Positions 15,084 to 23,132 of a DNA stretch of 44,718 nt are shown in pieces; position 1 is the stretch's first letter; the number at the start of each line of letters is the position of its first letter. The notes beneath the pieces were generated by a model. That model was not told where the DNA came from, did no database searches, and saw only the letters and a list, made by a program, of their open reading frames with translations. Made by a program: the position numbers and the translations under genes. This DNA is from an uncultured Clostridia bacterium (GTDB lineage Bacteria; Bacillota; Clostridia; TANB77; CAG-508), in assembly GCA_944392445.1 (NCBI GenBank), contig CALXWT010000005.1:1-44718 (forward strand), read 5' to 3'.

Positions 15084-16079
15084 TTATTTCTCTTCTATTG
15101 TTACAGAATTTCCAAAATCTGTAGTTTCTGTATCATTAGTATCAGAAACTAGTTGATTTTTTCTTGGCTTTCTTTTATCGTCTTTAAACATCTCTGATGC
15201 TGCACCTAAGCCAGATAGTGCACCAGTTGCCTCAAATGGTATAAATATTTTGTTTGCCTCACCATTTGCTACTTCTTTTAAAGCTTCTAAAGATTTTAAT
15301 TGTACTAATTTTTCATCAGGTTTTGCTCTCATCATGGCATCATATACCATGTGTACTTCTTCAGCCTTAGCTTCAGCTACTTTTTTAATAGCTTCTGCTT
15401 CACCGGCAGCTCTTCTAATACGTGCTTCTCTATCAGCTTCAGCCTCAAGAATAGCAGCTTCTTTTTTACCTTCTGCAAGTGTAATTGCAGATTGTCTTTC
15501 ACCTTCTGCTTGAAGAATTAAAGCTCTTTTATTTCTTTCTGCATTCATTTGTTTTTCCATTGCATCGCGTATATCTGGTGGTGGAGTGATGTCTTTTATT
15601 TCAACTCTGTCTATTTTACAACCCCATTGGTCTGTAGCTTCATCAAGTAATACTCTTAACTTGTCGTTAATTGCATCACGTGAACTAAATGTTGAATCTA
15701 AATCCATTTTACCTACAATATCACGAATTGTAGTAATTGCTAAGTACTCAATACCTTTCTTTAAATTTTGAATTTCATATACTGCCTTTGCAGGGTCTGT
15801 TACTTTATAGAATACAACTGTGTCTATTGTAATTGTAACATTATCTTTTGTAATAACACCTTGTGGTGGTATGTCCATAGTTTGTTGCTTTAAACTTACA
15901 ACACTACGAACGTGATCAAAGAATGGAACAATTATTGTAAGACCAGCATCAGCTATTTTATAAAATTTACCAAGTCTTTCAATAATGTATACCTCTGATT
16001 GTTTTACAATTCTGATTGTTTTAAATGCAATAATTAAGATAATAACTAGTAGTACACCTAAAAATATCCATGTTCCCAT
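15084..16079 (-). CDS. SPFH/stomatin-like membrane protein (QmcA family)
   Basis: Membrane-scaffold protein of the stomatin/prohibitin superfamily. An N-terminal membrane anchor (residues about 3-20, WIFLGVLLVIILIIAF) is followed by the SPFH domain (SEVYIIERLGKFYKIADAGL, LKQQTMDIPPQGVITKDNV) and a long charged, Ala/Glu/Lys-rich coiled coil (about residues 185-250). 331 aa. The start is ATG 16079, six bases after AGGAGG; an ATG two codons earlier abuts the ribosome binding site. It is 125 bp downstream of an nfeD-like gene on the same strand, the common SPFH-NfeD pairing. Confidence 0.92.
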   Translation of the reverse strand: MGTWIFLGVLLVIILIIAFKTIRIVKQSEVYIIERLGKFYKIADAGLTIIVPFFDHVRSVVSLKQQTMDIPPQGVITKDNVTITIDTVVFYKVTDPAKAVYEIQNLKKGIEYLAITTIRDIVGKMDLDSTFSSRDAINDKLRVLLDEATDQWGCKIDRVEIKDITPPPDIRDAMEKQMNAERNKRALILQAEGERQSAITLAEGKKEAAILEAEADREARIRRAAGEAEAIKKVAEAKAEEVHMVYDAMMRAKPDEKLVQLKSLEALKEVANGEANKIFIPFEATGALSGLGAASEMFKDDKRKPRKNQLVSDTNDTETTDFGNSVTIEEK

Positions 16080-16204
16080 AAACATCCTCCTAAAATATAT
16101 TAATAAATTTTTTTATCATAAATTAAATGGTATATTATTATAATTTAATTTATACTTTTTAATGCTTAGCTCCAAAAAGCTTAACTTTAATAATAATCTA
16201 AATT

Positions 16205-16624
16205 TTACTTTACAACAGCTTTTACGCCGTCAATTTCTACTATTTCAACCTCTGTGTTTTCTGGAATGTCTTCATCTGTAGCAGATTTTGCAGACCAAAC
16301 ATCTCCATCAATTTTAATTTGTCCAGTACCTTCAATATTGTTTATTTTTGAAATAACAATTCCTTTTTTTCCAATAATTGAATAAGCATTAGTTTTTACT
16401 TCTTTTGGCACCTTGATGAATTTATCTACAAGTGGTCTTGTAAAAATTAAAAGAAGTGTAGATGTTATAATAAATACTAAGGCTTGAATAAGTATACTGT
16501 CAGTAATAAAGCTTGTAACCATTGCTAAAAGAGCACCAATTCCAAGCCAAAAAACTAAAAAGCCGATAGTTGCCATTTCAATTATAAAAAATACTCCTGC
16601 AGCTATTAACCAAAATACCCACAT
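16205..16624 (-). CDS. NfeD-like membrane protein with OB-fold domain
   Basis: NfeD-family partner of SPFH proteins. 139 aa: membrane segments at about residues 2-24, 28-45 and 47-65, then a soluble C-terminal OB-fold (AYSIIGKKGIVISKINNIEG, GQIKIDGDVWSAKS, VEIVEIDGVKAVVK). The GQIKIDGDVWSA core is the diagnostic part. It is the short form lacking the N-terminal ClpP-like protease domain. It precedes the SPFH gene on the minus strand. Confidence 0.9.
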   Translation of the reverse strand: MWVFWLIAAGVFFIIEMATIGFLVFWLGIGALLAMVTSFITDSILIQALVFIITSTLLLIFTRPLVDKFIKVPKEVKTNAYSIIGKKGIVISKINNIEGTGQIKIDGDVWSAKSATDEDIPENTEVEIVEIDGVKAVVK

Positions 16625-16743
16625 AAAAACCTCTCTTTTCTGACTAAACGTCTATTAAAGTGTAGAGCTAAAAACCCTAACAATACTATTATACTATATA
16701 TTTATGAAAAAAGAAATACAAAAATGCAAAATAATGTAAAAAT

Positions 16744-16774
16744 GTGGACAAATAGGAGTGTCCCTTTTGTCCAC
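16744..16774. repeat. 31-bp GTGGAC palindrome, copy 2
   Basis: Same element as 15049-15079 with two base changes in the left arm, so the stem is slightly imperfect. It lies in the divergent region between the NfeD-like gene and recG, just upstream of a possible recG -10 (TATAGT near 16804). Confidence 0.7.
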
Positions 16775-16837
16775 AGTGGACTAGAAAAATATTGTAAAGT
16801 GTGATATAGTAATGTTATCAAAAAATCAGGAGGTCTT

Positions 16838-18889
16838 ATGATAGATTTAAAACAAGACGTTCAATATGTTAAAGGCGTTGGACCTAATAATGTGGTACTT
16901 TTGCAAAAACTTGGGATAAATACATTAGAAGATTTAATAACTTTTTTTCCAAGAAATTATGAAGATAGAAGCAAGCCTAAAAAAATAAATGAGTTAGTAG
17001 ATGGCGAAGAGGCTTTAATAGATGTTATATGTGCAAGCAATATGAATGAAACTAGGTTTGCACGTAATAAAGTTATGCTAAAAATGTTAGTTAGAGATGA
17101 TACCGGAGATTGCGTATTAACTTGGTTTAATCAGACGTATTTAAAAAATAAGTTTAAGGTAGGAGAAAGGTATCAGTTTTATGGAAAAGTTAGCATAAAA
17201 TATGGAAGAGTGGAAATGGCAAAACCAGTATTTGATAAAGAGGGACTTAGCAAAAATACAGGCAAAATAATACCAATATATCCACTTACATTTAACCTAT
17301 CACAAAATAAATTGCGAAACATAATTGAAAATGGACTAAAGGTAGCTTTAGGAAAGCTTGATGAAACAATACCTGAGTATATTTTAAAAGAATATAATTT
17401 AGAAGAAATAAATAAGGCAACAAAGCAAATTCATTTTCCAGATGACTTTACAGAGTACAGTAAAGCCAGAAGAAGATTTGTATTTGAAGAATTGCTAACA
17501 GTACAACTTGCATTATCAAGCTTAAAATCTAGGTATGATAAGGAAGTAGATGGAATAGAATTTGACAAAAATGTAAAAATGTCTGACGTTATAAATTCAC
17601 TTCCATTTAAGCTAACAAAAGCACAATTAAGAGTACTAGAAGAAATAGATAGAGATATGGAAAGTAACAAACCCATGAATAGATTATTGCAAGGAGATGT
17701 AGGCTCAGGAAAAACTATTGTTTCTATTATTGTAGCATATAAAGCTGCAAAATGTGGATATCAAACTGCAATAATGGCACCAACTGCAATACTTGCAGAG
17801 CAACATATAAATAATTTTACTAAAACTTTGGAAAAGTTTGGAATAAGGTGCGAACTATTGCTAGGTGGAATGAGAGCAAAGAAGAGGACAGAGGTTCTAG
17901 AAAAGTTAAAAAATGGAGAAATAGATATATTAGTTGGAACACACGCTCTTTTAGTTGAAGATGTAGAGTTTAAAAATTTGGGACTAGTTGTAACAGATGA
18001 GCAACATAGATTTGGTGTAAGACAAAGAGCAAGTATAGTAGGAAAAGGAACAAATCCAGATGTGCTAGTAATGACAGCAACGCCAATTCCAAGGACATTA
18101 GCACTAATTTTGTACGGAGACTTGGACATATCAATAATAGATGAACTACCACCAAACAGAAAAAAGATAGAAACCTATCCAGTAACAAAAAATTATGAGA
18201 GAAGAGTAGAAGAATTTATTAGATCAAATGTTAAGCAGGGACGACAGGCGTATGTGGTATGCCCATTAGTAGAAGAAAGCGAAGAATACGAAAACTGTAA
18301 ATCGGCTACAGAACTTGCAGAAGAGTATCAAAACAAAATATTTCCAGAACTTAATGTAGCATGTTTGCATGGAAAAATGAAGCAAAAAGATAAAGACGAA
18401 ATTATGGAAAAATTTAAAAATGGCGAAATACAAATCCTAGTCTCAACAACTGTAATAGAGGTTGGTGTAGACGTACCAAACGCAAACATAATGGTAGTAC
18501 AAAATGCAGAGAGATTTGGCTTAGCTCAGCTACATCAGTTAAGAGGCAGGGTAGGAAGAGGAAAGTATCAATCGTATTGCATACTAATATATGAAGGCAA
18601 CTCAAAAACAACAAAAGAAAGAATGAAAACCATGAAGGAAACAGACAATGGATTTATAGTAGCAGAAAAGGACTTGGAACTAAGAGGCTCAGGCGAATTC
18701 TTTGGAACTAGACAACACGGCTTGCCAGAATTCAAAATAGCAAACCTATTCGAAGACGTAGCAATTTTAAAAGAAGTACAAGGCTTAGCACTAAAAATTG
18801 AAAAAGAAGACCCAAGACTCGAAAAGGTGGAAAATAGAAAACTACATAAGCTAGTTGAAGAAAAATTCGAAGATAGGATTAGCATATGA
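16838..18889 (+). CDS. recG: ATP-dependent DNA helicase RecG
   Basis: Superfamily 2 helicase that reverses stalled forks and processes branched DNA. 683 aa. The N-terminal wedge/OB region includes VKGVGPNNVVLLQKLGI and FFPRNYEDRS. Motor motifs: Walker A LLQGDVGSGKT near residue 286, Walker B DEQHRFGVRQR near 387, [12 protein letters not shown], and late motifs TTVIEVGVDVPNA and QLHQLRGRVGRG. The start follows AGGAGG. Its stop codon is directly abutted by a copy of the 36-bp GACAGG repeat. Confidence 0.96.
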   Translation: MIDLKQDVQYVKGVGPNNVVLLQKLGINTLEDLITFFPRNYEDRSKPKKINELVDGEEALIDVICASNMNETRFARNKVMLKMLVRDDTGDCVLTWFNQTYLKNKFKVGERYQFYGKVSIKYGRVEMAKPVFDKEGLSKNTGKIIPIYPLTFNLSQNKLRNIIENGLKVALGKLDETIPEYILKEYNLEEINKATKQIHFPDDFTEYSKARRRFVFEELLTVQLALSSLKSRYDKEVDGIEFDKNVKMSDVINSLPFKLTKAQLRVLEEIDRDMESNKPMNRLLQGDVGSGKTIVSIIVAYKAAKCGYQTAIMAPTAILAEQHINNFTKTLEKFGIRCELLLGGMRAKKRTEVLEKLKNGEIDILVGTHALLVEDVEFKNLGLVVTDEQHRFGVRQRASIVGKGTNPDVLVMTATPIPRTLALILYGDLDISIIDELPPNRKKIETYPVTKNYERRVEEFIRSNVKQGRQAYVVCPLVEESEEYENCKSATELAEEYQNKIFPELNVACLHGKMKQKDKDEIMEKFKNGEIQILVSTTVIEVGVDVPNANIMVVQNAERFGLAQLHQLRGRVGRGKYQSYCILIYEGNSKTTKERMKTMKETDNGFIVAEKDLELRGSGEFFGTRQHGLPEFKIANLFEDVAILKEVQGLALKIEKEDPRLEKVENRKLHKLVEEKFEDRISI

Positions 18890-18935
18890 TGTCGTGTTTG
18901 GGGACAGGCTCTTTTGCGACAAAGTTGTCAGACTT
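18889..18935 (-). repeat. Single inverted copy of the 36-bp GACAGG repeat
   Basis: Reading the complement, this gives TTTGTCGCAAAAGAGCC and CCTGTCCCCAAACACGACA, matching the units of the array at 19736-19871 in opposite orientation. It begins at the last base of recG. Together the two sites bracket the flavin reductase gene. Confidence 0.65.
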
Positions 18936-18990
18936 AGGCATAGTGTATTAGACAAATCATAATAACAAGTAAGAAAAGAAAACATTAATA

Positions 18991-19012
18991 AATTCTAACT
19001 CTAGTTAGAATT
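18991..19012. promoter_or_regulatory. Perfect palindrome before flavin reductase, possible operator
   Basis: AATTCTAACT and AGTTAGAATT are perfect 10-bp arms around CT. It ends 11 bp before the GGAGG ribosome binding site. The size and symmetry suit a MarR- or TetR-type operator or a translation-blocking hairpin; no regulator gene is adjacent. Confidence 0.45.
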
Positions 19013-19032
19013 GAAATGTATGGAGGATTAAA

Positions 19033-19650
19033 ATGAGTAGAAAAATTTGGAAAGCAGGAACATTTATATACCCACTTCCAGCCGTTATGGTATCTTGTGG
19101 AACTATGGAAAAAGCGAATATTATGACAGTTGCGTGGACAGGAATTATTAACACAAATCCAGCAATGTGCTATATTTCTGTAAGGCCAGAGAGGTATTCA
19201 TATAATTTGATAAAGGAACAAGGGGAGTTTGTAATTAACCTTACAAATGAAAAATTAGCATTCGCAACTGATTGGTGTGGAGTAAAGACTGGCACTAAAG
19301 TAGATAAATTTAAAGAAATGCATCTTACTAAGGAAAAAGGAGAATTTGTAAAATGCCCAATAATAAAAGAAAGTCCTGTGGCAATAGAATGCAAGGTTAA
19401 AGAAATAAGAGAGCTTGGAAGTCATCACATGTTTATTGCAGAGGTGCTATCAATAGATGCAGATGAAAAATATATAGATGAAAAAGGAGCTTTTGATATT
19501 TCTAAATGTAATTTAATTGCATACTCAAATGGGCATTATTATAGTATGGGAAGGAAAATTGGTAGGTTTGGCTTTTCTGTGCAGAAGCAGAAACAGAAAC
19601 AAAATCAGAAACAGAAACAAAATCAGAAACAGAATAGGAAAAGAAAATAG
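19033..19650 (+). CDS. Flavin reductase family protein with repeat-encoded tail
   Basis: FMN-binding split-barrel protein of the flavin reductase-like family. The fold is visible from KAGTFIYPLPAVMVSCG, NIMTVAWTGIINTNPAM, ISVRPERYSYNLIKE and FVINLTNEKL. The core ends at about residue 180 (YYSMGRKIGRFGFSV). A 22-residue tail of only Gln, Lys, Asn and Arg follows, encoded by CAGAAA-type hexanucleotide repeats; homologues usually end near the core. The start follows TGGAGG. A perfect palindrome lies just upstream. Partner oxygenase or substrate is unknown. Confidence 0.85.
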   Translation: MSRKIWKAGTFIYPLPAVMVSCGTMEKANIMTVAWTGIINTNPAMCYISVRPERYSYNLIKEQGEFVINLTNEKLAFATDWCGVKTGTKVDKFKEMHLTKEKGEFVKCPIIKESPVAIECKVKEIRELGSHHMFIAEVLSIDADEKYIDEKGAFDISKCNLIAYSNGHYYSMGRKIGRFGFSVQKQKQKQNQKQKQNQKQNRKRK

Positions 19651-19735
19651 AAAAGTATATTAGCTAAGGACAGGTCTAAAAAGACTTGTCCTTAAAACTT
19701 AGATTGCTACAATAAGAAAAAAGATATGTCTCAAT

Positions 19736-19871
19736 CAGACCTGTCCAAAAAGATGACAAGCATGTCTCGTTCAGACCTGTCCCCGAAGGTGACAAAAATG
19801 TCGGAAAAGAGCCTGTCCCCAAACCCGACATCTTTGTCGCAAAAGAGCCTGTCCCAAAACCCGACAAACGC
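19736..19871 (+). repeat. Tandem array of a 36-bp palindromic repeat
   Basis: CCTGTCC recurs at 19740, 19776, 19812 and 19848, an exact 36-bp period. The best units read GCCTGTCCCCAAACCCGACA then TCTTTGTCGCAAAAGA, in which CGACA and TGTCG can pair. The first units are more diverged. A related hairpin, GGACAGGTCT/AGACTTGTCC, is at 19669-19692. The array occupies most of the 313-base gap between the flavin reductase and GH13 genes; no spacers are present, so this is not a CRISPR. Confidence 0.8.
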
Positions 19872-19882
19872 GATAAAAATGA

Positions 19883-19911
19883 TTGACATTTTAGCAAAAA
19901 GGTAGTAAAGT
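19883..19911 (+). promoter_or_regulatory. Sigma-A promoter of the GH13 gene
   Basis: -35 TTGACA (19883-19888), 17-bp spacer, -10 TAAAGT (19906-19911), immediately after the 36-bp repeat array. Confidence 0.65.
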
Positions 19912-19963
19912 ATAGATATGTACGAAGTTTTATCCTTTAGTTAATTAAAGAAAGGAGCACACT

Positions 19964-21478
19964 ATGGATAAAATTTATATTCCGAAACGGTTTAAGGGCA
20001 GAACGGGTTATCATATCTTTGTTGATAGGTTTTGCCGTGCAGGTCCAGAAATTCCTTATGTTGAAGGAAGGAGAATCAAGCAGTGGAACGATACTATGCC
20101 TGATTGGTGGCCTGACCAGGATGGCGAGTACAGGAACGAGTATTTTTATGGAGGCAATCTTAAAGGGATAATTCAAAAGTTGGATTATCTGGAAAAGCTT
20201 GGAATCAATTTGCTATACTTGAGTCCAATTTCTATGACAAAGACAAATCACCATTACGATGTGTGTGATCAAAGAATAATTGATCCGTACATTGGTGATT
20301 GGAATGATTTTATTAGACTTTGCTTTGAAGCTCATTTAAGAAAGATGCTTGTTGCTGTGGACCTTGTGTTTAATCACATGGGAGCATGGAGCGAGTTTTT
20401 CCAAAGAGCTTTGAATGGTGACGAGAAGTACAGGGAATGGTTCGAGTGGGATTACAATGGCAATCCTGTGTATTGGTATGGATTTAAGGATATGCCTCAG
20501 TGCAATAAACTTAATCCAGACTACCAAGAGTATTGTTGTAGTGTTGTCCAAATGTACATTGAGAAGGGTGCTGACTGCATACGTCTTGATTTAGGTGAGA
20601 CTCTTCCAAAAGAGTTTCTCATAAAAATTAAGGAAAAAGCAAGAAGCATAAATCCTGAAGTGCTTATTGTAAGCGAAATGTGGAATTTTGCCATAAATAG
20701 GGGAAACCCTCAAATTTATGATGGACAAGTGGATTCTGTTATGAATTATCCATTTACTGATGCAATTCATAGATGGGTACGGTATGGCAATTACTTGCAC
20801 TACGATGCATATACACGGAATATTGCAAAGTACCCGTTAGAGGTACAGGAAGTTCTGTGGAACCACATAGACACACATGACACTCCTCGAGCACTTAATA
20901 TGCTTCAAGGAAGAGGAATGCTCGAAAATCCGTATCAAGGGCAAATTTGGAACATTGAGGATCCGTGGAGAGGCTATAATAGTTTCGACACTTTCGGCTT
21001 TAGAAAGTGGGAATCTGAAAATGATTACTGCTTGAACTGGGAGGCGATAAACAGGCTGAAACTGGCCACTCTTGCACAGTATATGTCCAAAGGAATTCCA
21101 ATGACTTTCTATGGAACAGAAGCTGGAATAAGTGGCAACAAGGATCCATTTAATCGCAAGCCATATCCTTGGGAAAATGAAAACCTAGAACTTTTGGAAT
21201 ATTACATCCAGCTCGGGCACTTAAGGAAATCTCTTAAGAATATTTTGTCTGATGGAGATATGCAGACCTATATTAATGAGCAAATCCTTGAAATTACAAG
21301 GAGAAGCAAATATGGAATTGTTGTTACTGTGATAAACAGAACTAATTCCGAGCAGTATATTGGTGTAAATATCCCTAATAGCAAAGTTATCTTTAGCCTG
21401 AACGGGAGCGATTCCAGTGTTCTGAAACCGTACGGAGCGATTGTTTATACGATTGCTACGTATACTATCATCTATTAA
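19964..21478 (+). CDS. GH13 alpha-glucan hydrolase (amylase/neopullulanase-like)
   Basis: Cytoplasmic-looking (no signal peptide) glycoside hydrolase of the alpha-amylase family, acting on alpha-glucans or maltodextrins; exact subfamily unsure. The 504-aa (beta/alpha)8 barrel shows region I VDLVFNHMG, region II DCIRLDLGE with nucleophile Asp209, region III VSEMW with acid/base Glu238, and region IV HIDTHDTPR with Asp306. YFYGGNLKGIIQKLDYLEKL is typical of maltodextrin hydrolases. Codon use is clearly different from the neighbours (many GAG, CAG, CTT, ATC, GTG codons and higher G+C), suggesting horizontal transfer. It sits between the repeat array and a small terminator ORF, with the epimerase gene downstream. 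Confidence 0.88.
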   Translation: MDKIYIPKRFKGRTGYHIFVDRFCRAGPEIPYVEGRRIKQWNDTMPDWWPDQDGEYRNEYFYGGNLKGIIQKLDYLEKLGINLLYLSPISMTKTNHHYDVCDQRIIDPYIGDWNDFIRLCFEAHLRKMLVAVDLVFNHMGAWSEFFQRALNGDEKYREWFEWDYNGNPVYWYGFKDMPQCNKLNPDYQEYCCSVVQMYIEKGADCIRLDLGETLPKEFLIKIKEKARSINPEVLIVSEMWNFAINRGNPQIYDGQVDSVMNYPFTDAIHRWVRYGNYLHYDAYTRNIAKYPLEVQEVLWNHIDTHDTPRALNMLQGRGMLENPYQGQIWNIEDPWRGYNSFDTFGFRKWESENDYCLNWEAINRLKLATLAQYMSKGIPMTFYGTEAGISGNKDPFNRKPYPWENENLELLEYYIQLGHLRKSLKNILSDGDMQTYINEQILEITRRSKYGIVVTVINRTNSEQYIGVNIPNSKVIFSLNGSDSSVLKPYGAIVYTIATYTIIY

Positions 21479-21570
21479 AATACCATGAAGCTACAAGCTG
21501 TGGACCAAAGAAGTTAATAAAAGTATTGTCGATTTTTGTTTTACAATGGAGAATATAAAGGAGGGATAAA

Positions 21571-21636
21571 ATGCGAGGCCTAATAGGTCTCGCATTTTTA
21601 AACGAATTTGCCGTAAAACTATTGACATTTACATAA
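21571..21636 (+). terminator. G+C-rich terminator hairpin carrying a ribosome site and mini-ORF
   Basis: ATGCGAGGCC/GGTCTCGCAT is a strong hairpin ending in TTTTT, a plausible terminator for the GH13 gene. A very good ribosome binding site (AAGGAGGG) precedes the ATG at 21571, which opens a 21-codon frame (MRGLIGLAFLNEFAVKLLTF plus Thr) across the hairpin to a stop at 21634-21636. Whether it is translated is unknown; the arrangement is like a leader-peptide attenuator. The ORF runs over the -35 of the following promoter. Confidence 0.5.
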
Positions 21637-21650
21637 AAAAACAATATTAT
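21622..21650 (+). promoter_or_regulatory. Sigma-A promoter of the aldose-epimerase-like gene
   Basis: -35 TTGACA (21622-21627), 17-bp spacer, -10 TATTAT (21645-21650), 44 bp before the start codon. Confidence 0.7.
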
Positions 21651-21693
21651 ATATAGGAAAATTGTAGAATTTTGAAGAATAGGAGAGAACTAA

Positions 21694-22578
21694 ATGGACG
21701 CAAAAATGCTAACCTCAAAAATGGGTGGAGAATTAGTAAGCTTTAAACTAAATGGCGAAGAAAGAGTCCACCAAGGACCAGATTGTGTAGACGAAAATGG
21801 AAAAGTGTATTGGAAAAGACATTGGCCAGTACTATTTCCAGTAGTAGGTAAGCTAAAGCTAAATAAAACAATTATAAATAGTAGAATATTTGAAATGCCA
21901 CAACACGGTTTCGCTAGAGATTTTGAGTTCGAGCCAATAACAAAACTAGATAATTTTCATTCTTATGTTTTAAGAAGCAATAAAATTACAAAAAATAGAT
22001 ATCCTTATGATTTTGAACTATATACAACATATAGGCTATATGAAAACCAATTAACTACTATATATAAAGTTATAAACACAGGAGATGTAACTCTTCCTTT
22101 CGGAATAGGAGGACATCCAGCATTTAAAATAGATCAGGAAGAACTAAAAAAAGGAAATTATTATTTGGAATTTGAAGAAGATGAAGAAAAAATTCATTTT
22201 CTATATTTGATGGATGGATTAGTAGGAACAGAATATGCTAGAAATCCAATGTTAGATAAAAGAAGACTTGCAATAGGACCAACAACATTTAATAATGATG
22301 CTTTAATTATGAAGGGAATCACATCAAAAAAGATTAGCTTGATGAATAAATCAACAGGCAAAAAACTACTTACAATGGACTTTACAGGTTTTCCATACCT
22401 AGCAGTATGGTCAAAACCAAATGCACCTTTTATATGTATAGAGCCTTGGTATTCAACGGCAGATACTATAAAAAGTACAGGAGTATTTATTCAAAAGCCA
22501 GACATTATATCATTAAAACCAAATGAGACATTTGAATGTAAGTTTACTGTTGAATTTTTTTTAGACTTTAGATATTGA
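21694..22578 (+). CDS. Aldose 1-epimerase (galactose mutarotase)-like protein
   Basis: Galactose-mutarotase superfamily, LacX-like branch, expected to interconvert alpha and beta anomers of hexoses or phosphohexoses. The 294-aa beta-sandwich shows LTSKMGGELVSFKLNGEE near the start, WPVLFPVVGKL, MPQHGFARDFEFE with the conserved His, PFGIGGHPAFKI with the second catalytic His, and a C-terminal CIEPWYS. Position after a glucan hydrolase suggests sugar metabolism, but composition returns to the AT-rich norm, so the two genes do not share an origin. Confidence 0.85.
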   Translation: MDAKMLTSKMGGELVSFKLNGEERVHQGPDCVDENGKVYWKRHWPVLFPVVGKLKLNKTIINSRIFEMPQHGFARDFEFEPITKLDNFHSYVLRSNKITKNRYPYDFELYTTYRLYENQLTTIYKVINTGDVTLPFGIGGHPAFKIDQEELKKGNYYLEFEEDEEKIHFLYLMDGLVGTEYARNPMLDKRRLAIGPTTFNNDALIMKGITSKKISLMNKSTGKKLLTMDFTGFPYLAVWSKPNAPFICIEPWYSTADTIKSTGVFIQKPDIISLKPNETFECKFTVEFFLDFRY

Positions 22579-22653
22579 AGATAATTTAAGACAATAAACT
22601 TATTAAAAGAGAAATAGACTTTATAACTAAAATACTTGCTAGATGGAGGGACG

Positions 22654-22842
22654 ATGGAACAAATAATTAAAATTATAGCATTACTAATTGTAACTTTAGG
22701 AGTTATAATGGTATATGATGCAAGAATTATAACACGCAAGCTATTTGGCTTTGGAGACCAAAACCAAGGAGCTTGGGGACTAAAAATATTAGGTTTTATT
22801 GTGGCAATAATAGGAGCTTTAGTAATATTTTTTAATATTTAA
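22654..22842 (+). CDS. Small two-helix membrane protein
   Basis: 62 aa with two hydrophobic segments, about residues 5-20 (IKIIALLIVTLGVIMV) and 43-60 (LKILGFIVAIIGALVIFF), joined by a loop with YDARIITRKLFGFGDQNQG. This pattern recurs in small clostridial membrane proteins of unknown function (some annotated as immunity-17-like). ATG 22654 is chosen; GGAGGG lies only four bases upstream, closer than ideal. A strong hairpin follows. Function unknown. Confidence 0.6.
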   Translation: MEQIIKIIALLIVTLGVIMVYDARIITRKLFGFGDQNQGAWGLKILGFIVAIIGALVIFFNI

Positions 22843-22856
22843 AAAATTATTATAAC

Positions 22857-22885
22857 ATAGTGGGCACTAAAAAAGTGCCCACTAT
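22857..22885 (+). terminator. Terminator-like hairpin after the small membrane gene
   Basis: ATAGTGGGCACT pairs perfectly with AGTGCCCACTAT over a 5-nt loop; the T-run (ACATTTT) is weak. The rest of the 290-base gap up to the GH18 gene is AT-rich and carries only its promoter. Confidence 0.65.
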
Positions 22886-23067
22886 ACATTTTAGGCACAA
22901 CTATTCTACAAAATATAAACTCGACAAATTTATTATACTAGAAAAAGGAAAAAATGCAAGAGAAAAACGGAAAAAAACAAAAAAATTACGATAGGAGTAT
23001 TCTAAATGTTGTGCAAAAAACAAAAAAAGTTTAGTGTATTTAGCATTGTAAAATTTCTTTTCTTTTA

Positions 23068-23096
23068 TTGCACATTTACACTTTTTATGATATAGT
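23068..23096 (+). promoter_or_regulatory. Sigma-A promoter of the GH18 gene
   Basis: -35 TTGCAC (23068-23073), 17-bp spacer, -10 TATAGT (23091-23096). Confidence 0.6.
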
Positions 23097-23132
23097 GATT
23101 TAAAACTAAACAGAAAAAAATAGGAGAAAAAT

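Noticed and set aside
19736-19871. Possible CRISPR array (36-bp period)
   Set aside because: The period is the whole unit: there are no unique spacers between conserved repeats, units are degenerate, and no cas genes are near.
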